A program made the translations under genes and the position numbers. From positions 1 through 64,000 of the forward strand of contig DBRR01000006.1 of assembly GCA_002306055.1 (NCBI GenBank): a DNA stretch of 64,000 bases, read 5' to 3'. The notes below the pieces were generated by a model. It was not told where the DNA came from. It saw only the letters and a program-made list of their open reading frames with translations, and searched no databases. Within the stretch, counting starts at the first letter, position 1, and each line of letters opens with the position of its first letter. The DNA comes from Anaerolineaceae bacterium UBA1363 (GTDB lineage Bacteria > Chloroflexota > Anaerolineae > Anaerolineales > Anaerolineaceae). This document shows, in pieces, positions 18,294 to 27,560 of the stretch.

Positions 18294-20771
18294 ATGGATG
18301 AAAGAAATTATAGAAACTTGGGTAAATCAGTCGTTGTTGTTGGGATAACAGCGGCACTCTCCCAATTGTTGTCTATAGGCTACTTAGTGTTTTTGGCACG
18401 ATGGATTGGACCTGAAACTTACGGCTTGCACGTCGCCATCTTCAACCTTTGCGCAATCAGTGCGTTTGTTGTTAATTGGGGATTGGACACTTGGTTGTTG
18501 AAAAAAACTTCGGACGACCAACTCTCCAGTATGAATGTGCTGAGAATTGTCCTAGTGCTTAAGCTGAGTTTTGGAGCCCTCTGGGCAGTAATGTTATTCA
18601 CCATCGCACCACTACTCAAGCCTGAAATTTTCCTTAGGAATCTATTAATTTTAGCGATATTAAGCACTCTATTTGAGTCTCTGACTAATTCCATTTATAC
18701 GGTTCTTCTAACCACTGATCGATTCAAACAATCGTCAGCAATCCTTTTACTTGGCAGATTGTCTCGATTAGGTTCGCTGGTAGGGCTATATTTGTTGTCC
18801 ATCAACAATCTGAGCATCATTATCTCTCTCAGAACCTTGATCGATTTGTTTGTTCTGATTATTGCTGGGCTGATTTTTGGATTAAGGTTCACTGATTGGA
18901 AAATTGCACCAGAAGGACTTAAGAACGCATTTACTAACGCATTGCCCTTTCATGCTTCTGACATAATCAACATTGTTTTCCATCATATCGATGTTACCTT
19001 AGTGACATTTTTGTCCAAGAGTCTGACGACGATTAGCAGTTACTCGTTGATGATTAGCTTATACAATGTGATAAATACCATCATCCTGTCCTTAATGAAT
19101 GTGGTAGTACCCTCCTTGTCAAAAGAGCAAAATCAGTCTGCACATGCACAGAGAAAAACATTGGTATGGACCATATTTGGGTTTTTCCTCTTGGGGTCGG
19201 CTGGATGGTTGGCCATTACCTTGTTTGGCCGGGAGGTGATTCACCTGATTCTCGGAAATCAATATGTGATGGCTGCTGATTTTATCTCCAAAACGGCTGT
19301 AATTGTGCTGATAAATTCTCTTAATGTCGGTTTGACAGTGACTATAATTGTCAATAATAGGCAAAAAAAACGAATTGTGCCTCAAATCGTGTCGCTTGTC
19401 TTCAAGGTGGTCGCCAGCCTTTTGCTCTTTCCTATTTGGCAGATTGAGGGTTTACGGTGGGTCTATATAATCAGTGAAATCGTGTTGTCTTTTGGCTATT
19501 TTCTTGTAGTTTCGGGTGTTTTAAAAGACCTTTTTATATCAAAAATAGTAGGAAAGAAATCTGGTGACAAACTAAATATCGCCTTGATCACCTTCAATCA
19601 AGAGGGAAAAGGTACCTATCTGAGAGCTTATTTTCTTGGTGAAGAATTGATCAAGTTAGGGCATAAGGTCACGATTTTAGCTGCAGACATTGACGGTAAT
19701 CACACCCACGAACGAATTGAGAATGGGATGAAGATAGTAACTTTTCCCCGTTTCTTCAAAGGATTTTTTCTTTCGGGATGGGGATTCGGAGAGTTAATAC
19801 ATAGATTGTATTGGATTAGGGACAACGAGTTTGACCTGGTACATGCATTTGAATGCAGACCGACTACTTATTTTCCGGCAAGGCAGTTGCAGAAACGGGG
19901 AGCCGCTTTTTTTACCGATTGGGCCGACTGGTTGGGAAAGGGTGGTTCTGTAGAAGAAAGACCGAATGGCATAAAGAAAAACTTATTGAAATTATTTGAA
20001 ACCTATTTCGAAAACAAGCGCTTTCAGAACAGTGATGGGATTACAGCCATTTGTTCCACGCTTGTCAATGAATGTATTAAAAGAGGATATCCTCAAGAAA
20101 AGGTGTTATTGTTGCCAAATGGTCTGAGTGATCCCTACATTCAGTCTTTCCCAATTGACGTGGCTCGTACCGAAAAACGCCTGCCGCAAAAAGATTTGAT
20201 AATAGGTTATCTCGGTTCGGGTTTCGAAAAGGATATAGACCTGATGTATTCTTCATTCCGTACCTTGAAAAAAATGGTCGGAGACGTGAAATTGTTGCAT
20301 ATTGGAAGATCAAATTACCATACTGAAACGGATGAGGCTGTCATTTGTACCGGATCAGTTAGCTATGAAGAAATTTCTTTGTTTTTATCAGCTTGTGATA
20401 TTTTCTGGTTTCCGTTAAGGAGGACCCCTGCAAATTTTGGCAGGTTTCCTTTAAAATTTAGCGACTACCTGACCGTTGGCAGACCAATCGTCAGCACAGA
20501 TGTTGGTGACTTGGCAGAATGGATAAGGTCGTTGCAAGTGGGTCTTATCGGAATGGATAACCCGGAAAGCATTAGTAAAATTGTTTTAGAAATTGCTCAT
20601 TCTTGTGAACAAAAAAGTGTAATGGGTGCGAATGCCATCCAGGCCAGCAAAAAATTCGAATTTAGTTGGGAAAAACGGGCTGAAGAACTGCAAGACTTTT
20701 ATTTCTCTCAGATTGCGAGAACCAGGGAATTAAATAATCATGGAATCGATGAAGTGCAAGTGTTGCAGTAA
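18294..20771 (+). CDS. Fusion of Wzx-like flippase and GT4 glycosyltransferase
   Basis: An 825-residue fusion. Residues 1 to about 415 form a polysaccharide-flippase domain of the MATE/MOP type with some 12 membrane helices, beginning GKSVVVVGITAALSQLLSIGYLVFLARWIGPE.Y. From about residue 425 (KLNIALITFNQEGKGTYLRAYFLGEELIKLG) a complete GT4 enzyme follows, with LPNGLSD, IIGYLGSGFEKDIDLM, and PLKFSDYLTVGRPIVSTDVGD. Flippases translocate undecaprenyl-linked glycan units across the membrane; the fused enzyme would sit at the cytoplasmic face. No stop or frameshift separates the parts. It overlaps the methyltransferase gene by 32 bases. Confidence 0.85.
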   Translation: MDERNYRNLGKSVVVVGITAALSQLLSIGYLVFLARWIGPETYGLHVAIFNLCAISAFVVNWGLDTWLLKKTSDDQLSSMNVLRIVLVLKLSFGALWAVMLFTIAPLLKPEIFLRNLLILAILSTLFESLTNSIYTVLLTTDRFKQSSAILLLGRLSRLGSLVGLYLLSINNLSIIISLRTLIDLFVLIIAGLIFGLRFTDWKIAPEGLKNAFTNALPFHASDIINIVFHHIDVTLVTFLSKSLTTISSYSLMISLYNVINTIILSLMNVVVPSLSKEQNQSAHAQRKTLVWTIFGFFLLGSAGWLAITLFGREVIHLILGNQYVMAADFISKTAVIVLINSLNVGLTVTIIVNNRQKKRIVPQIVSLVFKVVASLLLFPIWQIEGLRWVYIISEIVLSFGYFLVVSGVLKDLFISKIVGKKSGDKLNIALITFNQEGKGTYLRAYFLGEELIKLGHKVTILAADIDGNHTHERIENGMKIVTFPRFFKGFFLSGWGFGELIHRLYWIRDNEFDLVHAFECRPTTYFPARQLQKRGAAFFTDWADWLGKGGSVEERPNGIKKNLLKLFETYFENKRFQNSDGITAICSTLVNECIKRGYPQEKVLLLPNGLSDPYIQSFPIDVARTEKRLPQKDLIIGYLGSGFEKDIDLMYSSFRTLKKMVGDVKLLHIGRSNYHTETDEAVICTGSVSYEEISLFLSACDIFWFPLRRTPANFGRFPLKFSDYLTVGRPIVSTDVGDLAEWIRSLQVGLIGMDNPESISKIVLEIAHSCEQKSVMGANAIQASKKFEFSWEKRAEELQDFYFSQIARTRELNNHGIDEVQVLQ

Positions 20772-21681
20772 TGTTGGACTAGACCTTCTTTACGATGGCA
20801 AAGACCGGTTGCATGGTGTGCAAGGTGATTTTGCTTTGTTCAGTTGCCCTAATTGCGGTGTAGTTACCGTCCGACCACAACTTTCGAATGAAGAAATGGA
20901 ACGATACTACCCACAGGATTACATATCTTTCCCTAATCCGATCGAAAAGGAAAAATCGACACTCAAGCGTCTTGACCGGCAATTCGGGGTATTTAAACGA
21001 CGCAAAAAAATTGAACGACACACAGGAAAGAAACAGGGCAAGATCCTTGATGTCGGGTGTGCGACAGGTGTGTTCCTAAAAGAAATGCAAAACCATGGTT
21101 GGGAAACATTTGGTGTAGAACCTTCGGTTTATGCAGCTGGTATTGCCGTGGATCAACTGGGGTTAAATGTATTTAATGGATATCTGAATAAAGCAGAATT
21201 TGAGGATAATTTTTTTGATGTCATAACTCTTTGGGATGTTTTTGAACATCTTCCTGACCCCGTTGAGACATTGCGGATCATAAAACGCATCCTGAAACCA
21301 GATGGAAGCCTTGTGATAACCATGCCGAATACAGATTCATGGGAATGCAGGATTTTTAAGCAGTATTGGGCGGGATGGGATGTTCCGAGGCATTGCCACA
21401 TTTTCTCGCCGAATGCCATCGAGAATTTACTCAAAGCCCAAGGGATGCACATTGAAAGTTTGATAAGTTTCACGGGCATGTTAGGGGCAATTAGGATTTC
21501 TTTGGATTTTTGGTTGCAAGAGAGTAAATTTTCTGAGAAGACCAGACAATTGGTTAAGAATGTCTATTATTCACCGATTATCAGGTTGCTTCTCTACCCG
21601 TATATAATAGTATCTACTATGTTGAACAAGAGTACGAGCATGACTATCTTTGCATCAAATAACCCTTCTTCGAAGAAATAA
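20740..21681 (+). CDS. Zinc-ribbon SAM-dependent methyltransferase
   Basis: A 313-residue class I methyltransferase. The N-terminus has a zinc ribbon: Cys6/Cys9 (KCKCCS) and Cys36/Cys39 (FSCPNCG). The SAM-binding motif ILDVGCATGVFL is near residue 102, followed by VITLWDVFEHLPDP and LKPDGSLVITMPN. This architecture is common among sugar and lipid methyltransferases in O-antigen and exopolysaccharide clusters. The gene overlaps the preceding fusion gene, implying coupled translation. A role in methylating a glycan residue is inferred from context. Confidence 0.85.
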   Translation: MESMKCKCCSNVGLDLLYDGKDRLHGVQGDFALFSCPNCGVVTVRPQLSNEEMERYYPQDYISFPNPIEKEKSTLKRLDRQFGVFKRRKKIERHTGKKQGKILDVGCATGVFLKEMQNHGWETFGVEPSVYAAGIAVDQLGLNVFNGYLNKAEFEDNFFDVITLWDVFEHLPDPVETLRIIKRILKPDGSLVITMPNTDSWECRIFKQYWAGWDVPRHCHIFSPNAIENLLKAQGMHIESLISFTGMLGAIRISLDFWLQESKFSEKTRQLVKNVYYSPIIRLLLYPYIIVSTMLNKSTSMTIFASNNPSSKK

Positions 21682-21770
21682 TCCTTTTTTACTATCCCTT
21701 TTTTGTAGGAAAACGACTTTGATAAAGAAAATAATCCAAACGAGTTATTGAATTAGGCCGGGAATCCCAT

Positions 21771-21790
21771 AGAATATAGATAAATATTCT
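21771..21790 (+). promoter_or_regulatory. Inverted repeat in the leader of the secreted repeat protein
   Basis: AGAATAT and ATATTCT are separated by six bases and end three bases before the GGAGG of the next gene. It could be an operator or an mRNA hairpin at the ribosome site. Confidence 0.35.
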
Positions 21791-21803
21791 AATGGAGGAT
21801 CCT

Positions 21804-23198
21804 ATGTTCAAAAAGTTTTTAGCAGTACTATTCGTTTTAGCTTTGACTTTTGGTATAGTCGCCACACCTGCTCATGCTGCAGTACCTGTTACTTATGAGT
21901 CAAGTATTCAAGTGCGCAACCTGACTAGTACCGCAGGCACTATAACCCTTACTTTCTACGACCTGAGCGGCACAATTGTCGGCACACCCCTGACCGATTC
22001 CATCGCTGCCAATGAAACTAAGAGCTACTATCGAAGCACAATGCCCGTGGCTTCAGGCTTCAACGGCTCTGTTGTTATTTCTTCTGATGTGCAGATCGCT
22101 GCAATGTCCAACCTTGTGGGACTCGACGCTGCTGCTACTCCAATTAGCTATGCAGCTTATTCTGGTTTCAGCGGAGGATCCACTTCAGCCTATTTGCCTA
22201 CACTTTTCAAAGACAATTATGGCTACAATACCTTCTTCTATGTCCAGAACACTGGCGCTGCAAGTACTGCAGTTAATATTGCATATTCTGATGGTACAAC
22301 CGCTAATATCGCTGAAATTGCACCAGGGCAATCGGTTATCGTAAGTCAGAAAACTGAAACTCATGCTCCAAAAGTCTTCTCAGCAACGCTAACTTCAACT
22401 GCAGCACCAATTGCTGTAACTGTTGTTGAAGAAGGCTCAACTCTATTCTCATATACTGGGTTCGGTTCTGGTGCGGTTAATCCTCTAATGCCTCTGATCA
22501 ACCAGAACAACTATGGATATTTCACTGGTGTTCAAATAATGAATACTGGTACTGCGTCCACTGTTGTAACGGTTAGTTATACACCGTCGATGAGCGGCAC
22601 AGCTTGTTATGAGACCCGTACTCTTGCTGCAGGCACCTCTAAGACCTTCTCGCAGTATGTGTTCTATGAAAGCCAGGATGAATCCGGTGATCCTGCTTTC
22701 GATACAGATTGCGAGATGGGTGAGACATTCATCGGATCTGCAAAGGTCACTGCTAATACAACTGCAGCCCCGCTTGTAGCCGTCGTAAACCAGCTTCAGC
22801 CAACACAAACCAAGGGCGGTGCTTATGTAGCCTTTGATCCTGCTCAGGGCGGCTCTAAGATTGTATATCCGTTGATCATGGACAGAAACTACGGGTACTT
22901 CACCAGCCATAGTATCGTCAACGTTGGTACTACTGAGATCGCTGCTGGCGCGTTGAGTTGCCTCTTTACCGGTACCGACAAGACTGGCCCTGTTAGTAAA
23001 ACCATCAGCAATGATGCGGCTATTCCGGTTGATGCAAGCTGGACTCTAAACCACGAAGGTCTACTGGGTGACGGCTTTGTCGGTGGTGCAACCTGCACAG
23101 GACCTGCTGGCGCATTGCTTGTTGGTTCATCCAACCAACTGGGTGCCACCGCAGGTGTTGATACTCTGCTGGTTTCAGAAGGTTTTATTGTCGATTAG
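21804..23198 (+). CDS. Secreted repeat protein, possible major surface protein
   Basis: A 464-residue exported protein. The ATG at 21804 lies behind an ideal GGAGGATCCT; an ATG four codons earlier would place the ribosome site inside the gene. A signal peptide ends at THAHAA-like ATPAHA. The mature part is Ala/Thr/Ser-rich and beta-type, with three or four loosely repeated modules of about 120 residues carrying NYGY(N/F)(T/F) followed by VQNTG, IMNTG or IVNVG. Only few cysteines are present. The strong ribosome site, isolated position and perfect palindromic terminator suggest high expression. Its place inside the glycan cluster makes a glycosylated cell-surface protein plausible, but this is inference. 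Confidence 0.7.
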   Translation: MFKKFLAVLFVLALTFGIVATPAHAAVPVTYESSIQVRNLTSTAGTITLTFYDLSGTIVGTPLTDSIAANETKSYYRSTMPVASGFNGSVVISSDVQIAAMSNLVGLDAAATPISYAAYSGFSGGSTSAYLPTLFKDNYGYNTFFYVQNTGAASTAVNIAYSDGTTANIAEIAPGQSVIVSQKTETHAPKVFSATLTSTAAPIAVTVVEEGSTLFSYTGFGSGAVNPLMPLINQNNYGYFTGVQIMNTGTASTVVTVSYTPSMSGTACYETRTLAAGTSKTFSQYVFYESQDESGDPAFDTDCEMGETFIGSAKVTANTTAAPLVAVVNQLQPTQTKGGAYVAFDPAQGGSKIVYPLIMDRNYGYFTSHSIVNVGTTEIAAGALSCLFTGTDKTGPVSKTISNDAAIPVDASWTLNHEGLLGDGFVGGATCTGPAGALLVGSSNQLGATAGVDTLLVSEGFIVD

Positions 23199-23218
23199 CA
23201 GACCGATCCCCAAGATTT

Positions 23219-23246
23219 ACAGAGGCTGGCAATTGCCAGCCTCTGT
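23219..23246 (+). terminator. Perfect 28-nt palindrome, probable terminator
   Basis: The arms ACAGAGGCTGGCAA and TTGCCAGCCTCTGT meet without a spacer, 20 bases after the stop of the secreted protein gene. A short T-run (GTTTAT) follows. Being symmetric, it may stop transcription from either side. Confidence 0.75.
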
Positions 23247-23434
23247 TTATACATCAACTAGGGGTTTGAATTGCTACTAATGAGGATTCTCCCATGATGA
23301 CGTAATTAAGTCAGATAAGGAGTAAATTCAAATTGGTTTTGAACCCCACTTTTTTGTAGCCGTCCAACATTTCATGTCAACATTTCAGCTTCTGTAATAT
23401 TACTCGGAGTATAATTGCTACAAAGGATTTGACA

Positions 23435-23917
23435 ATGAAAAGACTCATTAATTTTTTGATATCACTTTTTGCATTGATGTTTTTGTTGACTACTTGCACG
23501 ACGAATAAGCTTGATTTGTCGAAATCGACTGAAGAGACACTACAATTGACGAGTGATATTATTGCGATACCGACAATCCCAATAGCAGCCCAAGGCAAAG
23601 GAGTTGTTTGTGGTTTTCTTCTTGATAAAAAAACCAATCTACCTCCACAAGCTTCTCTCTTCCTTTCAAAAAATATTGCTGCTGGTAGGGAGGATGTACC
23701 TGCGATGATGTCTTTTTCTTACCAGACCAATCCAAGAGCTGAGATGAATGAGGCAGGGTATTTTTGTTTTGAAGATGTCGAGCCTGGGGTTTATGCTCTG
23801 ACTTTATGGACTCCACCAGGTAACACACAGTTTATCGAGAACGCAGATGGCCAGGACTATCTATGGATAGTAGTGGAGTCTGGGTCAGTCATCGATCTGG
23901 GTCATCTTTCCAATTAG
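23435..23917 (+). CDS. Small lipoprotein with a carboxypeptidase-regulatory-like domain
   Basis: A 160-residue predicted lipoprotein of unknown role. The ATG at 23435 opens MKRLINFLISLFALMFLLTTC, a signal peptide with a non-ideal lipobox (LTTC). The mature part contains GVVCGFLLDKKTNLP and GYFCFEDVEPGVYALTLWTPPG, the beta-sandwich pattern seen in carboxypeptidase regulatory-like and cna-B-type domains. A TATAAT at 23410-23415 lies 19 bases before the ATG. It precedes a glycosyltransferase gene by 27 bases and may share its transcript. Confidence 0.65.
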   Translation: MKRLINFLISLFALMFLLTTCTTNKLDLSKSTEETLQLTSDIIAIPTIPIAAQGKGVVCGFLLDKKTNLPPQASLFLSKNIAAGREDVPAMMSFSYQTNPRAEMNEAGYFCFEDVEPGVYALTLWTPPGNTQFIENADGQDYLWIVVESGSVIDLGHLSN

Positions 23918-23944
23918 CGTGATCAACTATCAGAATCACCAACA

Positions 23945-24820
23945 GTGAACTCTACAATAGCAGTAATTATTGTTGCTTGGAATAATTATCTTGACACTCA
24001 GGAATGTATAGAATCTATTCTTGATCAGCGATTTGTTGAAAAAAAAATCTTTTTGGTTGACAATGGTTCTAATATTGAATCACTGGTCAATCTTAGTATT
24101 AAATACCCAGAGATTAACTACATTCGATCAGAGTCAAATCTTGGTTTTGCTGCAGGTTATAATCTGGGACTGCGAAAAGCTCTGATGGAGGATTTTGAAT
24201 ATTTTCTAATAATCAACAACGACACCAAGGCTGACCAATTCATGCTATATCAGTTACTCGTAGCGTGTCAAGATGAAAACGTGGGATTGACAGCTCCTAT
24301 CATTTACTACTACGATACCCCTGACCTTGTCTGGTCTAGTGGTGGGTTCTTTAACAATTTTTTATTAATGCCGTTGGAGTCGCATAACAAGAAAAATAAA
24401 ATTTCCTGCCCGACTGAGCGAACATTTATTTCTGGGTGTTGTTACCTTCTAAAACGGGACCTGTTGGAACAAGTTGGATTATTTGATGAACGTTTTTTTC
24501 TTTATTTTGAGGATCTGGACTTTTGCAAGAGAATTAATGAATCCAATTGGAAAATGAAGGTAATTCCTGCTGCCAAGCTGTGGCACAAGGTTTCGCAGAG
24601 CAGTGGGGGACCAGATAGTGAAAGAGAGCGCTACCAGTATGGTCTGTCAAGCGGACTCTATTTCCGAAAGCATGTCAGCGTTGTCAATGCAATCCCAATT
24701 ATTCTGTTTCGCCTTGGAAGTGCATTAAAGACGACAGTGAAATTGCTGCTTCGCGGAGAGACCAAAGCAATATCAGGTTATTTCAAGGGAATTTACAAAG
24801 GTTTAATAGCGGAGCAGTGA
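23945..24820 (+). CDS. Glycosyltransferase family 2 (rhamnosyltransferase-like)
   Basis: A 291-residue GT2 enzyme starting at GTG 23945. It shows AVIIVAWNNYLDTQECIESIL, the nucleotide-binding FLVDNGSN, the strongly conserved SNLGFAAGYNLGL, the metal-binding FLIINNDTKAD, and FDERFFLYFEDLDFCKRI. This set is typical of the WbbL/rhamnosyltransferase branch of GT2. The last 50 residues contain an amphipathic membrane-associating stretch. Probably the last sugar-transfer gene of the glycan cluster; it converges on the LuxR-Kelch gene 25 bases away. Confidence 0.88.
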   Translation: MNSTIAVIIVAWNNYLDTQECIESILDQRFVEKKIFLVDNGSNIESLVNLSIKYPEINYIRSESNLGFAAGYNLGLRKALMEDFEYFLIINNDTKADQFMLYQLLVACQDENVGLTAPIIYYYDTPDLVWSSGGFFNNFLLMPLESHNKKNKISCPTERTFISGCCYLLKRDLLEQVGLFDERFFLYFEDLDFCKRINESNWKMKVIPAAKLWHKVSQSSGGPDSERERYQYGLSSGLYFRKHVSVVNAIPIILFRLGSALKTTVKLLLRGETKAISGYFKGIYKGLIAEQ

Positions 24821-24845
24821 CAGGAAGAGTAATATTTATTTATAG

Positions 24846-26150
24846 TTATTTGACAATTCCTGGAAGTGAGATGGAATAAATCATCTTGTAACCCAGTAGT
24901 TGATCAGTATTTGTGCCGTCGGTTTTAATGCCGCCGAAGATAAATAACTCTCCGCCAATGACCGAACATTGTGAGTCTTTTGAGTTCAGGGAGTCATTGT
25001 GGCCAATAGGGATCCAAGCATCTTCTTGGGCATCATAAATAAAGAATTGAGTGCTTTCTTCGCTCACAACCGCTGTATAAATTTCTCCGAGAAGTTCAAA
25101 CAGACAGGAAACTGAACCGGTTACTGGTAAACTCGCCCCCTCTTCCCAAGGATTTTCACCAGGTAGGTCGCGGTCTGGGAAATAGCTCAACATATCAATT
25201 TGTGAAGCTCTTTGTTCCGTCTTCCCCATAAGAACAATTCTGTTTTCAATTTGGACCGCAGTCGCCGAAGTAAGTGGGTGAGGTAATTTAGTTAATTCTG
25301 ACCATTTGTCTTGTTCTGGATTATATTTGAGAGTGATGTCGCTTGCTTGCGACCCATCCCAACCTCCAAAAAGATACAGACTACCCCCGAAGGTTGCTAG
25401 GGCGTAATCGCTTAATCCTGTCGGTAGACTTGCTTTTTCTTCCCAAAGATTCCGCCTAGGATCGAAAACTTCTAATTTGTCCGTAACTACACCGTCTTCA
25501 GTTTTCCCACCAGGTACAAATATTTTCTCGCCAACCACGACGGCGGTTGATTCGGTCACTGGGGTGGGTTTGTCCTGCAAGGTTGTCCAGCTATGGGTGG
25601 CTTGCGAATACGCCTCAACTTTACTTGAGACTCCGTTGTCTGAGGTGCCAGCGATAACATAAATGTTTGATTCATAAGTAGTGGCAGCCATATTTGATCT
25701 TGATGTTGGGAGAGGGTCATAGGCAATCCAGCGATCTTCGGCAGTGAAATCGACCATAAGAGTTGAGGTGGGTCTTGTTGGATTGCTTGTTTGGCTTACC
25801 ATAAATATAACAAATGCGAAGATGATAACAGCCAATATAATCATGACCAAAATGGAATTCTTGTTTATGAAAGCCTTTTTTTTACTTGGCAAACTATCGA
25901 GAACGATGTAATCGTCTATCGGTTCCTGACTGTTTGGCGGAAGAGCGGGGCTTACAATGCCATTTTCGATCGCGTAAAGGGTAGCTTCCGTGCGAGATGT
26001 TACATTTATTTTTTGAAATATCCTGCCAATATGCACTTTGACCGTGTTGACGCTGATATTAAGGTCAACGGCGATCTCTTTATTACTCTTCCCCTGTCCT
26101 ACGAGTTGTAAGACCTCTATTTCGCGGTCACTTAGCAAATTGTCATCCAT
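24846..26150 (-). CDS. Membrane-anchored LuxR-type regulator with external Kelch propeller
   Basis: A 434-residue one-component sensor candidate. Residues 1-65 are a GerE/LuxR DNA-binding domain (LSDREIEVLQLVGQGKSNKEIA, then NISVNTVKVHIGRIFQKINV). A single transmembrane helix follows at about 95-116 (ILVMIILAVIIFAFVIFMV). From about 150 on there are five or six Kelch repeats (IYVIAGT, IFVPGG, LYLFGGWDG, LFIFGG), which would form a beta-propeller outside the membrane. There is no receiver or kinase domain. Kelch propellers often bind proteins or glycans, so the protein may report on the cell surface. It converges with the glycan cluster and lies beside an M23-type peptidase gene. Confidence 0.85.
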   Translation of the reverse strand: MDDNLLSDREIEVLQLVGQGKSNKEIAVDLNISVNTVKVHIGRIFQKINVTSRTEATLYAIENGIVSPALPPNSQEPIDDYIVLDSLPSKKKAFINKNSILVMIILAVIIFAFVIFMVSQTSNPTRPTSTLMVDFTAEDRWIAYDPLPTSRSNMAATTYESNIYVIAGTSDNGVSSKVEAYSQATHSWTTLQDKPTPVTESTAVVVGEKIFVPGGKTEDGVVTDKLEVFDPRRNLWEEKASLPTGLSDYALATFGGSLYLFGGWDGSQASDITLKYNPEQDKWSELTKLPHPLTSATAVQIENRIVLMGKTEQRASQIDMLSYFPDRDLPGENPWEEGASLPVTGSVSCLFELLGEIYTAVVSEESTQFFIYDAQEDAWIPIGHNDSLNSKDSQCSVIGGELFIFGGIKTDGTNTDQLLGYKMIYSISLPGIVK

Positions 26151-26429
26151 GTTGTCTATTCTTGCGTTACCAGTTCCTTAATTTTAGTCTTAACTGAAAC
26201 CTCTCGGCCTAAAAAACTAAGCTCTAAAACAGTCATATACGGCCCTATCATTTTACCGCTTTGGGGAGCAAATTGCTTGCTGCTTTGGTACTCCAGCCCT
26301 GAGTAACCCGTTGTACCGTTCGATTTTTGCTTGCTTAACGGGTTGTCACTTCTGTAAAAAACCAGCTAAAGATCAGGCAATTACCCGCTTGGTAGCTGAA
26401 GTATAAACCAAAACAGATCCTAACCAAAA

Positions 26430-27560
26430 TCAACGCGATATGATCAGTGGGAATATCCGGCTCCAGGGTCCTTGTTTGAAGGCGTTACCACTTACATAGT
26501 TGGTCCTGCCAGTACCGCCATACCACGAGGCTTCCTCGGTCAGGCGCGGGCGGCCGCCCTGAGTGCCGGCATCCCAGTTGATATCCACATCTCTGAAGGT
26601 AATATCCATCGCTTTCCCAAAGCAGTAATTTGTGCAAGTATTGAGCGTTGCTTGTTCGACCACCATAAAATGCACGTGATGCCCGGTGCTGGCGCCTGTG
26701 TCGTCCACGTTCGCAATTTTCATGCCCTGCCAAACATACGCGCCTCTGATTTTTACGCTGGCAGGGATACTGTTTTTGGCGATGTGCATATAAATCTGGT
26801 AGGTCCAGGGGTTAGTGCTGCGGTCTTGCAGGGTGATGCTGTTCGTGCAGCCGGAGTCGCCGTTGTTGCAGGTGTCGCGCCAATGATAGACATAGCCACC
26901 CTTGGCTGCCAGCAATTCAAACATGCTTCCATCAGCAAAATCGAACGCGTGGGTGCAATAATTCTTCGGATTACAGGAGTTATGTCCTACCGACCAGGTC
27001 AGGCGTTTCGATAGTCCTGCCCGCCAAGGTAATTTGTAACCTCCATATACCACCGAGGTCGGCCCGTCTTTTGGGTCAGCTTCAAAATTGAAGCGGTCTG
27101 CGACTTCGTCATCTTTAAAATCGGTGGTCAGGAAGAAGGTGTTAAACTCTGGGTCCGAAGTGAGATGCAAGGTCCAACTGCCGGCGGCTTCATCCCATAC
27201 TGCCAAAACGATTTCCGGCTCCCTGGCAAGCGTCTCACCCGTTTCGGGGTCATTCTCAGCCATCCACAATAAAGCCTGAGTTCCGTTCTCATTAAAATGG
27301 ATGTCGTCCAAGGTCCAGTTATCTTCGCCGATGTTGTGAATCAGCTGTGGCAATTGGGTATAGAGCAGAGTTTCGAGCGGTGTTTGCTGCTCGAGTGGAG
27401 GAGTTGGGATAATGATATCTTTGGGGGACTCAATCGAATTGTCACTGAAAATCAAATAAATCGCCACCGCCGCCAGGAAAAAAATGGGGATCCACAGCTT
27501 GGTGGCATGGCTCTTCCGCGGCGATGGCTCAGTATTTGGAGTGTAGGTTTGATTACTCAT
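26430..27560 (-). CDS. Membrane-anchored M23-family (LytM-like) peptidase
   Basis: A 376-residue protein with an N-terminal membrane helix (about 21-39, LWIPIFFLAAVAIYLIF) and a C-terminal LytM-type domain. The metal-site pattern is present: His204-x3-Asp208 (THAFDFAD) and His295-x-His297 (GHHVHF), typical of M23 zinc peptidases that cut peptidoglycan cross-bridges or, when degenerate, regulate amidases. Several cysteines (NSCNPKNYC, DTCNNGDSGC) suggest disulphides outside the cell. The ATG at 27560 follows AAGGTGG. The C-terminus ends IFPLIISR, a short hydrophobic Pro-Leu-Ile tail seen in other proteins here. Confidence 0.8.
   Translation of the reverse strand: MSNQTYTPNTEPSPRKSHATKLWIPIFFLAAVAIYLIFSDNSIESPKDIIIPTPPLEQQTPLETLLYTQLPQLIHNIGEDNWTLDDIHFNENGTQALLWMAENDPETGETLAREPEIVLAVWDEAAGSWTLHLTSDPEFNTFFLTTDFKDDEVADRFNFEADPKDGPTSVVYGGYKLPWRAGLSKRLTWSVGHNSCNPKNYCTHAFDFADGSMFELLAAKGGYVYHWRDTCNNGDSGCTNSITLQDRSTNPWTYQIYMHIAKNSIPASVKIRGAYVWQGMKIANVDDTGASTGHHVHFMVVEQATLNTCTNYCFGKAMDITFRDVDINWDAGTQGGRPRLTEEASWYGGTGRTNYVSGNAFKQGPWSRIFPLIISR

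Noticed and set aside
26302..26345. Terminator between the LuxR-Kelch and M23 genes
   Set aside because: AACCCGTT and AACGGGTT are complementary but separated by about 25 bases without a T-run.
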